A stretch of DNA of 64,000 nucleotides, from contig NC_053115.1 of assembly GCF_010015445.1 (NCBI RefSeq), forward strand, positions 7,647,576 through 7,711,575, read 5' to 3'. A program made the translations under genes and the position numbers. The notes under the pieces were generated by a model. It worked only from the letters and a program-made list of their open reading frames with translations. It searched no databases and had not been told where the DNA came from. Position 1 is the stretch's first letter. Each line of letters opens with the position of its first letter. The DNA comes from Perca fluviatilis (Eukaryota > Chordata > Actinopteri > Perciformes > Percidae). Positions 12,467 to 33,926 of the stretch are shown piece by piece.

Positions 12467-13880
12467 TGTGTACCTAGGACAGAGGGCAAAAAAAGAAAAG
12501 GAAAAAAAGAAAGTTTCTTAAAAAGTTTTTACAGGCTACTGCAACAGCTAGAAGAAACAGGCCCAGTGGTAGTTAACTTTGTTACAAGACAGCACAGAAA
12601 TACTGATGCTATCCTCGGTCTGCTACAACATCTGTGCACATATAAGCTGTGCCTCTTTAAATAGCATTTATGTTAAAATGTGAAGAGAACAAGCTGTTTC
12701 AATTCCTTCAATATGCAAATTCCTTTCAATCTTGATGAAAAACTGTGCAGTGTCAGTCTGTGCAATAACCAGAATATTAATGATATTCTAAGTAACATCT
12801 TACATTTGCAAAACATGCATTTATAAACTATTATATGTTGCAGGTCCTAGTCAAATAAAATACCTTCATTTATAAGCATAGCATATGGTATCATACAGTG
12901 GTGGAATGCAACTAAGTACATTTACTCAAGGAATGTGCCTAAGTATAATTTTGAGGTACTTGAACTTTACTTGATTATTTCTATTTCATGCTATGGTATA
13001 TATTATTTATATTATATTTCTACTCCATTACATTTCAGCGGGCTAATATTGTTCTACTGTATTTTACAGCTAAAGTTACTGGTTATTTGACATATTCTGA
13101 TTTCCCATATAAAATATGATCTGCAAATAAACTGTGATGCATGGCTAAAGATTAAACTATCCAACAGTATGCAAAATAGATTCACATCCACACAATATTA
13201 AATTACATTACGTGTACACATTAATAGATCAGTGATGATACTCCAATAATATAATATACAATAATATGACACTGAAAGGGGCCATTGTCTTGCTTAATGA
13301 ATGGGTACTGATAATACTCAGTTTTACTTAAGTGAGTGTTGGAATGCAGGCAACTTGTAATGGATTGTTTTTTCAATCAGCTTTTCTCCTTTTATTTATA
13401 AATAAAAGTAGAAACTGTCCCCAGGCATTTCTACTTTTATTTATAAATAAAAGTAGAAATGCTGATTGAAAAAACAATCCATGGATGATCTGAATACTTC
13501 TTCCACTTATTAGTTTTATGTTACTAAAGTAGTTTCTGCCACATTGTAGTGGGAAATAGTAAAACAGCTACATGAAGTAATAAGTCAGTAAAGTAAATAA
13601 AACAAGTTTTTGGGAAATACATTTACTCTTTGTGTTATTCCTTAAAAGAATATAGAATTACATTTATATTACCTAAATTAGTCTGATGCACGTTGTAGTC
13701 AACACTTTTTGACATAACAAACTGGAGCTGAATGCTTGCAAAATAAAATGCATGAAATAAATTAATTATAAAAGGTTTTAAAGTAACCACAGAAGACCAG
13801 TGGGCTGTGTGGAGGAATGCAGCCGTTATTTTGTGTTAAAATGCAGTAACAACATAATGCCGAGCCCCTTCCCCCCCTCT
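12467..13880. repeat. AT-rich degenerate transposon-derived DNA
   Basis: From about 12,897 the text GTGGTGGAATGCAACTAAGTACATTTACTCAAG, TACTTGAACTTTACTTGA and TACTCCATTACATTTCAG matches the general form of a very common fish repeat with GTGGTGGAA ends. It contains a large hairpin listed separately. No gene is seen. Family identity is from recollection. Confidence 0.6.
13360..13482. repeat. near-perfect 123-bp inverted repeat (hairpin)
   Basis: Left arm GGATTGTTTTTTCAATCAGC and right arm GCTGATTGAAAAAACAATCC are exact complements. They continue inward through TTTATTTATAAATAAAAGTAGAAA on both sides of a loop of about 13 nt (CTGTCCCCAGGCA). Each arm also holds its own palindrome (TTTATTTATAAATAAA). 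It lies inside the degenerate GTGGTGGAA repeat. It could be a real foldback or a copy error. Confidence 0.9.
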
Positions 13881-14037
13881 GACAGCCTCGGCTCTGCAGG
13901 TGCGCTGGGCGGTAATCTCACCCCGCTGCTTTAGGTGATAAATGAACGACAAAGCTCCGGAGCCGGCTTGTTCTCAGGGTTCCTGCGCGCCTCGCAGGTG
14001 AATGGAGGAGTGCGGAGTGCGAGCTCTCTTGTTTGAC

Positions 14038-14051
14038 GTCTCCATGGAGAC
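14038..14051. promoter_or_regulatory. perfect palindrome with paired SMAD boxes
   Basis: GTCTCCATGGAGAC is a perfect 14-bp palindrome. It carries GTCT and its complement AGAC, the core SMAD3/4 binding word, in inverted orientation. It lies about 20 bp upstream of the GGCGCC cluster and about 0.95 kb upstream of the id1 TATA box. A role in BMP/TGF-beta input is inferred. Confidence 0.5.
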
Positions 14052-14059
14052 CGCCCGAT

Positions 14060-14081
14060 CGGCGCCAGGCTGACAGGCGTC
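14060..14081 (+). promoter_or_regulatory. GGCGCC SMAD1/5 site, part of the id1 BMP response element
   Basis: GGCGCC at 14,061-14,066 is followed by AGGCTGACAGGCGTC. The mammalian Id1 BMP response element, also about 1 kb upstream of its gene, has a GGCGCC followed by a very similar CAGCCTGACAG text as I recall it. The position and wording support conservation. An alignment was not possible here. Confidence 0.65.
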
Positions 14082-14099
14082 AAGGCTCGAATGAATGGG

Positions 14100-14107
14100 T
14101 GACGTCA
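14100..14107. promoter_or_regulatory. consensus CRE (TGACGTCA)
   Basis: Exact palindromic cAMP-response element for CREB/ATF proteins, placed between the two GGCGCC SMAD sites. It probably adds CREB/ATF input to the id1 enhancer. This is inferred from the motif only. Confidence 0.6.
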
Positions 14108-14114
14108 CCGCGCT

Positions 14115-14130
14115 GGCGCCTGCCAGTCTG
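14115..14130 (+). promoter_or_regulatory. GGCGCC-N5-GTCTG BMP response element of id1
   Basis: GGCGCC (14,115-14,120), then TGCCA, then GTCTG (14,126-14,130). GC-rich SMAD1/5 and GTCT SMAD4 half-sites spaced by exactly 5 bp form the known bipartite BMP element, which binds a SMAD1/5-SMAD4 complex. It lies about 0.87 kb upstream of the TATA box of id1, a classic BMP target. Confidence 0.75.
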
Positions 14131-14882
14131 CTCGGGCTTGTTTGGACAATCTGGGGGGAAGATTCAGAACAGAGCGATGCGATCTGAGTGTGCACACAAG
14201 GCTGAGCACACACTGCAGAAACATGTGAAGGAATCCGTGGAGCGGCTGCTCACACTGGGCTTCCTTCAGCACACCGAGCAGGAAAAGGCGAGGAAAGTCC
14301 AGTTTGTGAGCATAAAGGAAGCTTTGAGGTTTTAAAAAGCAGGGAGACGTGGTGTGGGAATGAGTGTGCAGTAGATTTTCGAAAACAAGTTGTGCGCAAA
14401 ATTAGTAATGTTATTTAACTAATCAGATAAATTCAATAAACGGCTAATCTCTTTAGTGACTGCATTCCACACTCGAACTGTCTTCATTATCCTGAACTAA
14501 TTAAAGTGAACAATAAGTGAAATCTTTTCCCAGAATTGTTTGGCCACTCTGTGCCATCCATTGTCTTATTTTACTGTACTATTGTCATCCACATCTGCAG
14601 TGCCATCAGCAATTGTGAGAGGCAAATCTAGGGCACTGTGGTAGCCTAATTATCATTAGCCATTCATCGTATTCATCCTGTCCCATCCCACACACATTCT
14701 CACAGTGCATACCCAGGCATTCACCACCCCTTAACTGTCCCCAGGCAATCTACACCTGCAGAGTCCCCAAGCCATGGACAGCTGGATTCCCACATATTAC
14801 CCATAAAAGACACACATTTGTTTCCATTTGTAACGCCATCCCTCAAACAGATTGTAAATCGGATAACCAGGCAAGAGTAGTC

Positions 14883-14940
14883 ATTGGCTGAAAGTGCTGT
14901 TGTGGACCGACCCATCAATACAAACGCAGCCGTCTCATTG
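14883..14940 (+). promoter_or_regulatory. two inverted CCAAT boxes of the id1 promoter
   Basis: ATTGG occurs at 14,883-14,887 and 14,936-14,940, about 110 and 55 bp upstream of the TATA box. Inverted CCAAT boxes spaced by about 50 bp are typical NF-Y sites. A GC/EGR-like box, CACGCCCCCG, follows at 14,971-14,980. Confidence 0.65.
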
Positions 14941-14993
14941 GTTTACTGTCTTCAAACAGGACGGCTCTGGCACGCCCCCGGCTCCTTCTCGAC

Positions 14994-14999
14994 TATAAA
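14994..14999 (+). promoter_or_regulatory. id1: TATA box of id1
   Basis: TATAAA lies in a GC-rich context just after the CCAAT and GC boxes. Transcription should start near 15,025, giving a 5' UTR of about 120 nt before the ATG at 15,147. Confidence 0.8.
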
Positions 15000-15146
15000 G
15001 CCGAGGAGGTTTGCCCATGTGGATGTTGCAAACTGTCAACATAGCATTGCCAAGATCTCTGAGAGGAGGAGAAGCCTCATTGCTCAACTACTTTACCTTA
15101 ATCCCTCGTCATTTTTTTGGAAACTACACCTCCTACACTAATCAAG

Positions 15147-15251
15147 ATGAAGGTTGTCGGATCTACCTGCGCCCTGAAGAGCAAGGTGTATATCAAGTAT
15201 TCTGGTGTTTTTTTGTTTTTTTTTGGTGGGGGGTGCCCGTGGGGGAGGACA

Positions 15252-15282
<31 letters not shown>

Positions 15283-15518
15283 TTTTTTCGCGGCAAGAAC
15301 GGCGGCGCCGGGGGGGTAAAGGGGGCGGGGCCCCCCCCGCCCCCCAACAAAAAGGCCGCAAAGTGGAGGGGCAAATCCTGCAGCACGTAATCGACTACAT
15401 CTGGGACCTGCAGGTCGAGCTGGACGAGCCGGAGAAGAGCCGCCAGCACTCCGCCAACAGCGTCACCCGCACACCGCTGACCACCCTGAACGCAGAGATC
15501 GCTAGCATAGCAGTGGAG
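15147..15518 (+). CDS. id1: id1 coding exon 1
   Basis: ATG at 15,147 is preceded by ATCAAG, with a purine at -3. The exon ends ...GCA GTG GAG before the donor GTAAAT, in phase 0. It is readable at 15,147-15,189 and again from about 15,379. A TTG-initiated extension from 15,117 is not needed. Confidence 0.9.
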
Positions 15519-15780
15519 GTAAATATCTCATCACATATACCGCAGAATTAATCTGAGAAGGGCTCGGTGTCCCACAGAGCTCCCTGCACCACTGTAACAT
15601 ATGTTTTTAAAACGTCAGTACGCGTGCGTAAAGTTGCGAAATCCGTGCGTAAAAGTCTCTTTTGCGCACAAGATTTGCTTGCGATTGCTTTATATCCATG
15701 TCACGCAGATGTACTAATCAACCTTCTTTTCTCTTTCCCCGCAGAATGGATGCTCAGATGACAGGATTATGTGTCGTTAA
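15147..15780 (+). CDS. id1: Id1, inhibitor of DNA binding 1 (two exons; sequence damaged in exon 1)
   Basis: ID proteins are HLH factors without a basic region. They bind E proteins and block their DNA binding, holding cells undifferentiated; BMP signalling induces them. Coding exon 1 is 15,147-15,518 and exon 2 is 15,745-15,780, joined by a 226-bp GTAAAT...CCGCAG intron. Exon 1 begins MKVVGSTCALKSK. After the damaged stretch, helix 2 and the following region read ILQHVIDYIWDLQVELDEPE, then a Ser/Thr-rich segment ending in ASIAVE. Exon 2 adds NGCSDDRIMCR and a TAA stop, a typical ID1 C-terminus. Between about 15,190 and 15,378 the expected helix 1 and loop are replaced by G/C/T runs of almost the expected length (156 nt versus about 153), and the frame is lost. 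I read this as bad consensus rather than a pseudogene, because promoter, splice sites, both protein ends and poly(A) signal are intact. The protein cannot be reconstructed from this sequence. Confidence 0.93.
15190..15378. other. corrupted consensus inside id1 exon 1
   Basis: Runs of T, G and C (G run of about 30 at 15,252-15,280) replace the sequence for HLH helix 1 and loop. Traces of the true sequence reappear from 15,346 (AAC AAA AAG GCC, expected for the Asn-Lys-Lys-Ala loop end) with small indels until about 15,378. The texture matches 12,019-12,466. Confidence 0.85.
15745..15780 (+). CDS. id1: id1 coding exon 2
   Basis: The acceptor is TTCTCTTTCCCCGCAG. The exon codes NGCSDDRIMCR and stops with TAA at 15,778-15,780, the conserved ID1 tail. 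Confidence 0.93.
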   Translation, partial: NGCSDDRIMCR

Positions 15781-16305
15781 GAGCTCGTGGAGCTTCGCAC
15801 CATCACCCCACAGCGAGCACCGCGAAGAACAAACAAGGCTATCTGATGTGACTTCTCGACCACATCTATAAAAAAAAACCTTAAACTGTGTAGGGACGTT
15901 TAAAACTCCCAGTGCTAGAAAAATAACGTTGCGTGGACATCCTCCGATGGCGAGGATCTCTGTCACTCAAGGCTCTCGATTGATCAGAGGGCCCTGAGAG
16001 AAGAAGAAGACCGGTGGTGTCCAGATAGACTGGGTTAGCCGGGGGACCAAGACCAGTTCAGTGCAACCAGCATCGCTCGTTGCTTGTAGAGTTTCTAAAG
16101 AAAGCTAATGTTTCTGTTACGCTCTTTGTATCTTGTGTAAACTTTATAGAGATATTCAACATTTTGTAAAAGGAAAAAAATACATTTCTCAGATTACTGA
16201 GCGACAAACTGTATTGTATATTACAATGCCACACTATGTGCAGATATTGTTTTCTTACAATGTACCTTATTTGTGTTTTTATTAAAACAAGACAATTATT
16301 TTTGA
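15781..16305 (+). other. id1: id1 3' UTR
   Basis: About 525 nt from the stop codon to just beyond the ATTAAA signal. It contains AT-rich stretches and ATTTTTG/TTTTGT words but no other exon. The exact end is inferred from the signal position. Confidence 0.7.
16281..16286 (+). terminator. id1: ATTAAA polyadenylation signal of id1
   Basis: ATTAAA is followed after about 35 nt by a GT-rich tract (16,318-16,358), which has the right form and distance for a downstream element. The GT tract is itself a microsatellite. Confidence 0.7.
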
Positions 16306-16335
16306 ACAAGAATTCTTCTGTGTCATTGTGTGTGA

Positions 16336-16369
<34 letters not shown>

Positions 16370-17366
16370 AAGAACAGTATATTAGGTGCTACATCATATC
16401 ATACAGACCCACCTGGAGAGTTTCATTATCTTTCTTTGCAAAAAACTAGAACCATAGTTGTGAAATATGACACTCTGGTGATTATTGTGTGCTGTTATAG
16501 CCTTATTATCGTTGTGATTAATAGCAGGCCTACTCACATTCATCTGAACAGCTTATCTCGTTGCTGATCTGAGTACTAGGGGGTGTAAAGTGGTTGTCAA
16601 TGAAAAAAGAAAAAATGCTACACCTAGAAGAGGCTGTTAAGTCAATCAGGTAACATAAAACTAAACTGGTGGTCAACATAATGGCTCATAGCCAGTTAAA
16701 TTGGTAATTTGCCTCTCTATGGGTCATTACCGTATCACATTACAAGAGGAAGTATCATGTTAAATCGTCAAGTCTAAACATCTTGACATATTGAGGCAGT
16801 TTGAAGTTTAGTATTGAATAAAATCATCGCAGTCATGACAAATGTATCCCCCCCCCCCAAGATGATTTAAGATTCAACACGTATTTGACAAACTCCCTGA
16901 CAAATATCAAGCGATGTAAGGTGGTTTATTAAGAACGAAACAAACGAATAAATAAGGTTAAAGTTTGTCTGACTCCATAAAACATCCATTTAAATGTGGT
17001 GTTTCAAGATGTTATCGTGTAAATCAGCAGTTTTTTAGTCGCTCTCGGCACTGCAGGGGTTAAAATGGCTTTGGCGAGGCGATTTGTTATAAGATTTATT
17101 CTGTCTCCCTGGTGCAATGTTTTTCCCATTTCCCTGCGGTGCGATGCGCACAGCTGCAGCCCCGGCGTGGCCAGTGTGTGATTGTGTTTGTGTGATAGCT
17201 TTGTGCCAAGGGCAGGGGAGGGCGGCGGGGCCCAGACTGAGCGGCGCCTCGGCACACCTGGGGAAGTTCAGGTTAAATAGCTCCACATTCCTCAACACAC
17301 AGCTGATTGAAACATTAACAAACAGTAATCCACGGGCCAGGCCGCAGATGGGCCGGGAACCAAGCC

Positions 17367-17369
<3 letters not shown>

Positions 17370-17462
<93 letters not shown>
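17370..17462. repeat. (GA)n microsatellite, about 46 units
   Basis: Uninterrupted GA run; purine-only strand able to form triplex DNA. Confidence 0.98.
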
Positions 17463-17464
<2 letters not shown>

Positions 17465-17908
17465 CCCACAGCACAGTCATATGTTCTAAATTTGCTATTA
17501 ATATATACACTTTTTTTTTTTAAACATACACTGCTTGGGCTGTTAGAGAAGTGTCCACAAGTAGTTGAACAGAATTGTTTAACATATACAATTCTTTAAT
17601 GTTTTTATTTTTTTATATACTGAAACATGTATAGCTCTGAATTTCTAATCAGTAACCACATATAATTATCTACATTACATACAAATCCCTTTTACGTAAT
17701 CTGGTTGAGCTGTGGAGAAAATAAAGACCAGGCTGTTGTGGTCCCCATAATACGTGTGTATACTCAATCTTTCATTACATTAAATCCAATTAGGCCCGTG
17801 TGTTGGCTTTTATATGGGCTTAATTCTTAATTCTTATTATTATTTTAATACGTCAGTCTATAAACATGAATCAAACCTCATGTCCCTTCCTTCAACGCTC
17901 CTCTCTAG

Positions 17909-17928
17909 TTAGCGCCCTCTGGCGAGCA
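17909..17928. promoter_or_regulatory. CTCF-like motif 1
   Basis: TTAGCGCCCTCTGGCGAGCA agrees closely with the CTCF core in the form TAGCGCCCCCTGGTGGCCA. A second motif in the same orientation lies 113 bp on. Both are between the converging id1 and ncoa3 genes. Binding is inferred from sequence only. Confidence 0.5.
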
Positions 17929-18021
17929 TGGAATGAATTGCAGGATATTATAAAAAAGCCTGTACTGGTACTGAGCTGCTGTGTGTGGCAGCAGAGAGTT
18001 GGAGAGGACATTAGTAGACAG

Positions 18022-18041
18022 CAGCGCCCCCTTCTGGCAAC
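18022..18041. promoter_or_regulatory. CTCF-like motif 2
   Basis: CAGCGCCCCCTTCTGGCAAC resembles the same CTCF core with two mismatches in the centre. It is in the same orientation as motif 1. Confidence 0.45.
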
Positions 18042-18285
18042 TGTGACGTGAAAAGCTCTGTTACAGTTTTTATTTTCCAACTGCTTCCACACAAAATCTT
18101 TTCATGTCACACGCTTTTTGATACCTCTCTCTCAAAGTGCAAAACTACACACCAAAACCATAAGATAGTTCTCAGCCACTTTAAAAAAAAATCTACACAC
18201 AATTCTCTACCTGAGACAAAAAAAACAGTGACTTGCTTTCCTTTTCCAAACACAACCAATCAAAATGCTACACTTATTTACCAGG

Positions 18286-18292
18286 GCGCGCG

Positions 18293-18383
<91 letters not shown>
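18286..18383. repeat. (CG)7-(CA)n alternating tract
   Basis: A GCGCGC block of 15 bp runs directly into about 41 CA units. Alternating purine-pyrimidine DNA with a CG core is the classic Z-DNA-forming arrangement. Confidence 0.97.
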
Positions 18384-18385
<2 letters not shown>

Positions 18386-18558
18386 CTTACATGTGCAAAC
18401 ACATTATGCTTAACTGAACACTAACCAATCACTGCTTCACTGCTTTAGTATAGGCCTATACAAAAGGTCAAAGGTCAGATTACCTGTTTTGAACAATGGA
18501 TGCCAACAATAGACAGAGAGCAAAGGGAGGAGGAGGGAGAGATAGGGGACGACAACAG

Positions 18559-18616
18559 GGAGGAGGAGGAGGAGGAGGAGGAGGAGGAGGAGGAGGAGGA
18601 GGAGGAGGAGGAGGAG
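18559..18616. repeat. (GGA)n trinucleotide repeat
   Basis: About 19 GGA/GAG units. The Leu-rich minus-strand frame over it is an artefact. Confidence 0.97.
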
Positions 18617-19329
18617 AGCCATCTCTGATGAGATCAGGGCCAGATGTAGATATGAGCCTATGATAGACAAAAGAACTTTAGATTTAGAACAACAGTGTGT
18701 ACATGGTATATCCAAAAATGTCGTCCCCCCCCCCTGCCCACTCACTTTGTATAAAACAGTGGTTGGTGTATTTTCTGTGAGAGGGTGGTTGTTCCTGTTC
18801 AAGTGTGTGTGTGTCTGTTCTGATGTTTAAAATGAAAAGAAAATTTAAAGTTTGCCTTTTGATGCAAATGCTTCATGTTGAGATGTGTTTATGGCATTTT
18901 GAATGCAGTGTTTCGTTGTGAAGGAGATGTGAGGCATTTGGCATTTTGTGTGTGCAGTTTTGGGAATTGTGTGCAGAGGAGACAGTTTTGAAAACGTGTG
19001 TAAGCAGTTGGAAAAAAACTGTAATATGGTGCTGGTGTCTTCCTGCTGACGTAAAAATATTTCTTGATAATTTAATATTAAAAATGTGATTAAAATGTCT
19101 ATTTAAGTACTATACTTAACTACAATGCGGGGCGTTTCTTGAGTATTTATATATAGTGCTTATAAATTAATTAATATTTCAAATGAGTTGTTAGCAGTTC
19201 CACCTAAGAAAGATTTCCCCTCTAAACGTGTCAGCACTTTGTTTAATCTTCTTTCCAACTCCACTGATAATCATCTCACGACCCCCAAATGCATCCTGGG
19301 ATATGTATACTGGCCGACCTTTGGGAATT

Positions 19330-19893
19330 ACCAGATTAAATTGACAAACTAGCTCCACCTCAACCAGCTATCTGCTGCTTATTGGTTTGTTTTTGTTTTC
19401 CCCCGACGGCAGTAGCGTTTGATCTTGTTCAACTGTGTTTGTATGTTCAAAAATATAAAAATAATAAAAAATGTATCTAAAAAAAAATAAAATGCTACTG
19501 ATGGTGATTAGCATTAACAATCTAATAATGTCCTATCAGTCACAGGAGGCATTTTTCTGCAGATTGACTACTTCTATTTTAGTCTGTTGTCCAATAATAC
19601 TTCTGTATTTTCCCTTTCACTTGTTAAAGTGTCTTTTACATATTGTTTATTATAATATTTCTAGTCTATATTTATGTTCTTATCTGTTGCAGTACTTTGC
19701 TTTATTGTTTATTTCCTTTTAATAATTAATTAATTAATTTATGCATGCACCAAACACAGAGGCAAATTCCTACTAAGTGAAAAAACTACTTGGCAATAAA
19801 TACAGGACTCTTACTTGTAATGGAGTATTTTTTACAATGTGGTATTGCTACTTTTACTTAATAAAAGATCCCAATACTTTTTCCACCACTCTG
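19330..19893 (-). repeat. degenerate GTGGTGGAA-type fish transposon
   Basis: The right end reads ACTTTTTCCACCACT, and inside are CTAGCTCCACCTCAACCAGC, CACAGGAGGCATTTTTCTGC and CTTACTTGTAATGGAGTATT. I recognise these words from a very abundant fish repeat, here in reverse orientation and broken by AT-rich insertions. Confidence 0.6.
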
Positions 19894-19999
19894 CCTCAGT
19901 CTATCACATCTCTTCTATTTATATACGGCTCTATCTAGCCCAGGGACTACAGGTGGAAATTAGCAATTGTTGCTATAACCTGGCCCAAGACATATTCTC

Positions 20000-22238
20000 T
20001 TGTTTAACAAGTTTAATGTTTATTTGTGCATTGTCCCCGTTTCAAATAAATCAATTTCCATTCCAACTATCATTAGTTTTATTTGCTTCTTCCACCACTG
20101 TGTGTACGCTGTTTGGAGGTTAGTGCATTACACTGTATAGGCTTTATAATAGGCTGAGTAGGCAAGTTTTCCACATTACAATACTAGGCAGAGTGTAATA
20201 TTGAAATTCAAAGTTTTTTTCTGACAGAAGAATATTACATATAAACCTGGGAATGGATAAATTCTTCATTAAAAATTTGCAATAACCCGACAGTGGCAGC
20301 CCTCAGCTTCGTTTGCCAATGCAATAAATTGGCTGCTAATTACGGTTACTAGAGTCAGATTTAGTAAATTGCAGTCAGTAGATGATCAGAGAACCAGAGT
20401 CAAGAGTGTTTAAATATAAATTTGTATTTACATCAATATCAACAACAGAAAAAAAATCTGTAATATACATCCTGTAAGATGACAGCTTATCTTACCTCCA
20501 AATAAAGAACAAAAAAACCAAATGATCTCTTGCTTCTTTTTTTGCACTTCATTCAAACTCTACAAAGTTCTTTTTTTTCCTGAAGTAACAAAATCTGGAC
20601 ATAAAATGAAGTTGTTTCCTGAAAGATAGAAGAGATATTGATATGTCTTGAAGTGGATTTCATTCCATTGGTATTTCTCTTTCACAGCAAAACATGCTTT
20701 TTTTTTCTGGATGTAAAAACTTTCTGCTGTGGGGTTGAGAGTTTCCAGTCCTCTTCGCACTGCACCGATAGCCAGCCAGCCCCCCCGCCCCCGGCCCCCG
20801 CCACAAAGGAACAACTTAGCTCCATGCTCCTTATGCTTACAGTACAAAACCATCAATTGCTTTTACAGATCCATGATGTGTACCCATTTACTATCAGACT
20901 AATATAACGCATATCATAAAAAAAAATTTACACCAGAAATTTCAGAAACTATACAGAGATGTGGAAAAATATCTTTGGATTGCGCATGTTAAAAAGGTAG
21001 ATTGAGCAAGTTGAGAATAACAGTCAAAAGAAGATGGTGTGAATAAAAATACACTTGACAGACAGAGCTGGTGGGAGGGGGGAGAACATCGCAAGAACCA
21101 GGCTTGTTGGTACATGGAGGAGTGCGTGTTTCAGGTCTTCATTGTACTGCAGACAAAATCTATACAGCTCACCTCACACAGAACCCAACAAAATCACATC
21201 GTTTCATGTAATCGACTGTCCTGACAGAATTCACCCCCCCCCACCTTCCAATAAAACCTCTGACAGTGTGAAAGCTCAAACCTTCAACTCATCAGATACT
21301 CATCACAAGTAAAAGTGCTTTGCTAAAACATGGAATACATGACTTTTCGGAAAAAAATAAAAAATACAGCATTCAGAAAATGACAAACAAGGGGAAGAAA
21401 CCCCAAACACGCCTGCAATATTTGCAAGGGCGTAAAAAAAAAAAAAAAAAGCAAATTAACCAAATCAGAATTGACCTATGGGACACAAAAATACAACCAG
21501 GTCTCATACTTTGTGCAATAATGGGCCTTTAAAAAGTTTGATATATTTTGTAGAATATTTACAATTCATATTCACAGAGGACATTTGAGACATCTAATAC
21601 TGCAGTACCATTTGTTTGCTTATAACAGGTGTTATGATGCTCAGTTACAGTCTAAAGCATAGAGTTATTGCTCCAATCTGCATAACAGTTAACTGTGCTT
21701 ATAGCTTCCGATGACTTCAAGAATGAGGCGCATCCAAAGGATAAGAAGAAAAAAAAGAAACCCTTGGTTGTGAAGGCATTAAATCTCTAGTAAGGCTGTA
21801 ATGATGAAAAAATATTGCATCAATCTTTGTTACACAGAAGCTTCCAGGTAAAGTGCAGCCACAGCTAGTTGTACCATAGTCTTGTTCTGGCTGCATGGCT
21901 CTGACCCTGAATACTGCCCGACAGCTCCAGGTCGTTCACGTCAACACACACAAACATTAGCTCACCCACATGCACTGATATTTTGTGTTTGTGCATCACT
22001 TTAACAGGGTTACAGGATGTGAGGCTTCAGTTGGGGATGAAGCCCAATGTTTGTCCTTGTAGCCCACTTCCTCCAGGAGTAGCAGTGTGTTGTGCCAAGT
22101 CTACTGCATCATGTTTTATGCTGGAGAACTTCTACTATGTGTGTGTTTGTGTGTGTTTTTGTGTAGGTCCAGCTCTCGGGGCTCAGATCGCTCTGCCACA
22201 GCTGAAAGGCTCCAGATTCTGCTATCAACCACAGGTCC
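20000..22238 (-). other. ncoa3: ncoa3 3' UTR (far end uncertain)
   Basis: Sequence after the ncoa3 stop codon with no coding features. The first canonical AATAAA on the minus strand is at 20,019-20,024, giving a 3' UTR of about 2.2 kb. A variant signal nearer the stop could be used instead. Contains an A17 run at 21,434 and a GT-rich stretch at 22,138-22,166. Confidence 0.5.
20019..20024 (-). terminator. ncoa3: candidate AATAAA poly(A) signal of ncoa3
   Basis: The plus strand reads TTTATT, so the minus strand reads AATAAA. It is the first canonical hexamer found downstream of the stop codon on the coding strand. Confidence 0.4.
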
Positions 22239-33907
<11,669 letters not shown>

Positions 33908-33926
33908 CTTCAGCGCATATCAGCCC

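Larger units (their letters stand above)
16307..20000. other. intergenic region between the 3' ends of id1 and ncoa3
   Basis: Holds microsatellites (GT at 16,327, GA at 17,370, CG/CA at 18,286, GGA at 18,559), two CTCF-like motifs, and an old GTGGTGGAA-type repeat at about 19,330-19,893. No coding exon was recognised. Confidence 0.7.

Noticed and set aside
11794..12521. Open frames of up to 231 codons rich in Pro, Gly and Lys
   Set aside because: They read through the homopolymer block on both strands; the block is most likely a sequence error.
15147..15780. id1 as a pseudogene
   Set aside because: Promoter, splice sites, N- and C-terminal code and poly(A) signal are intact, and the damaged segment keeps the expected length and shows the same texture as a non-coding block nearby.
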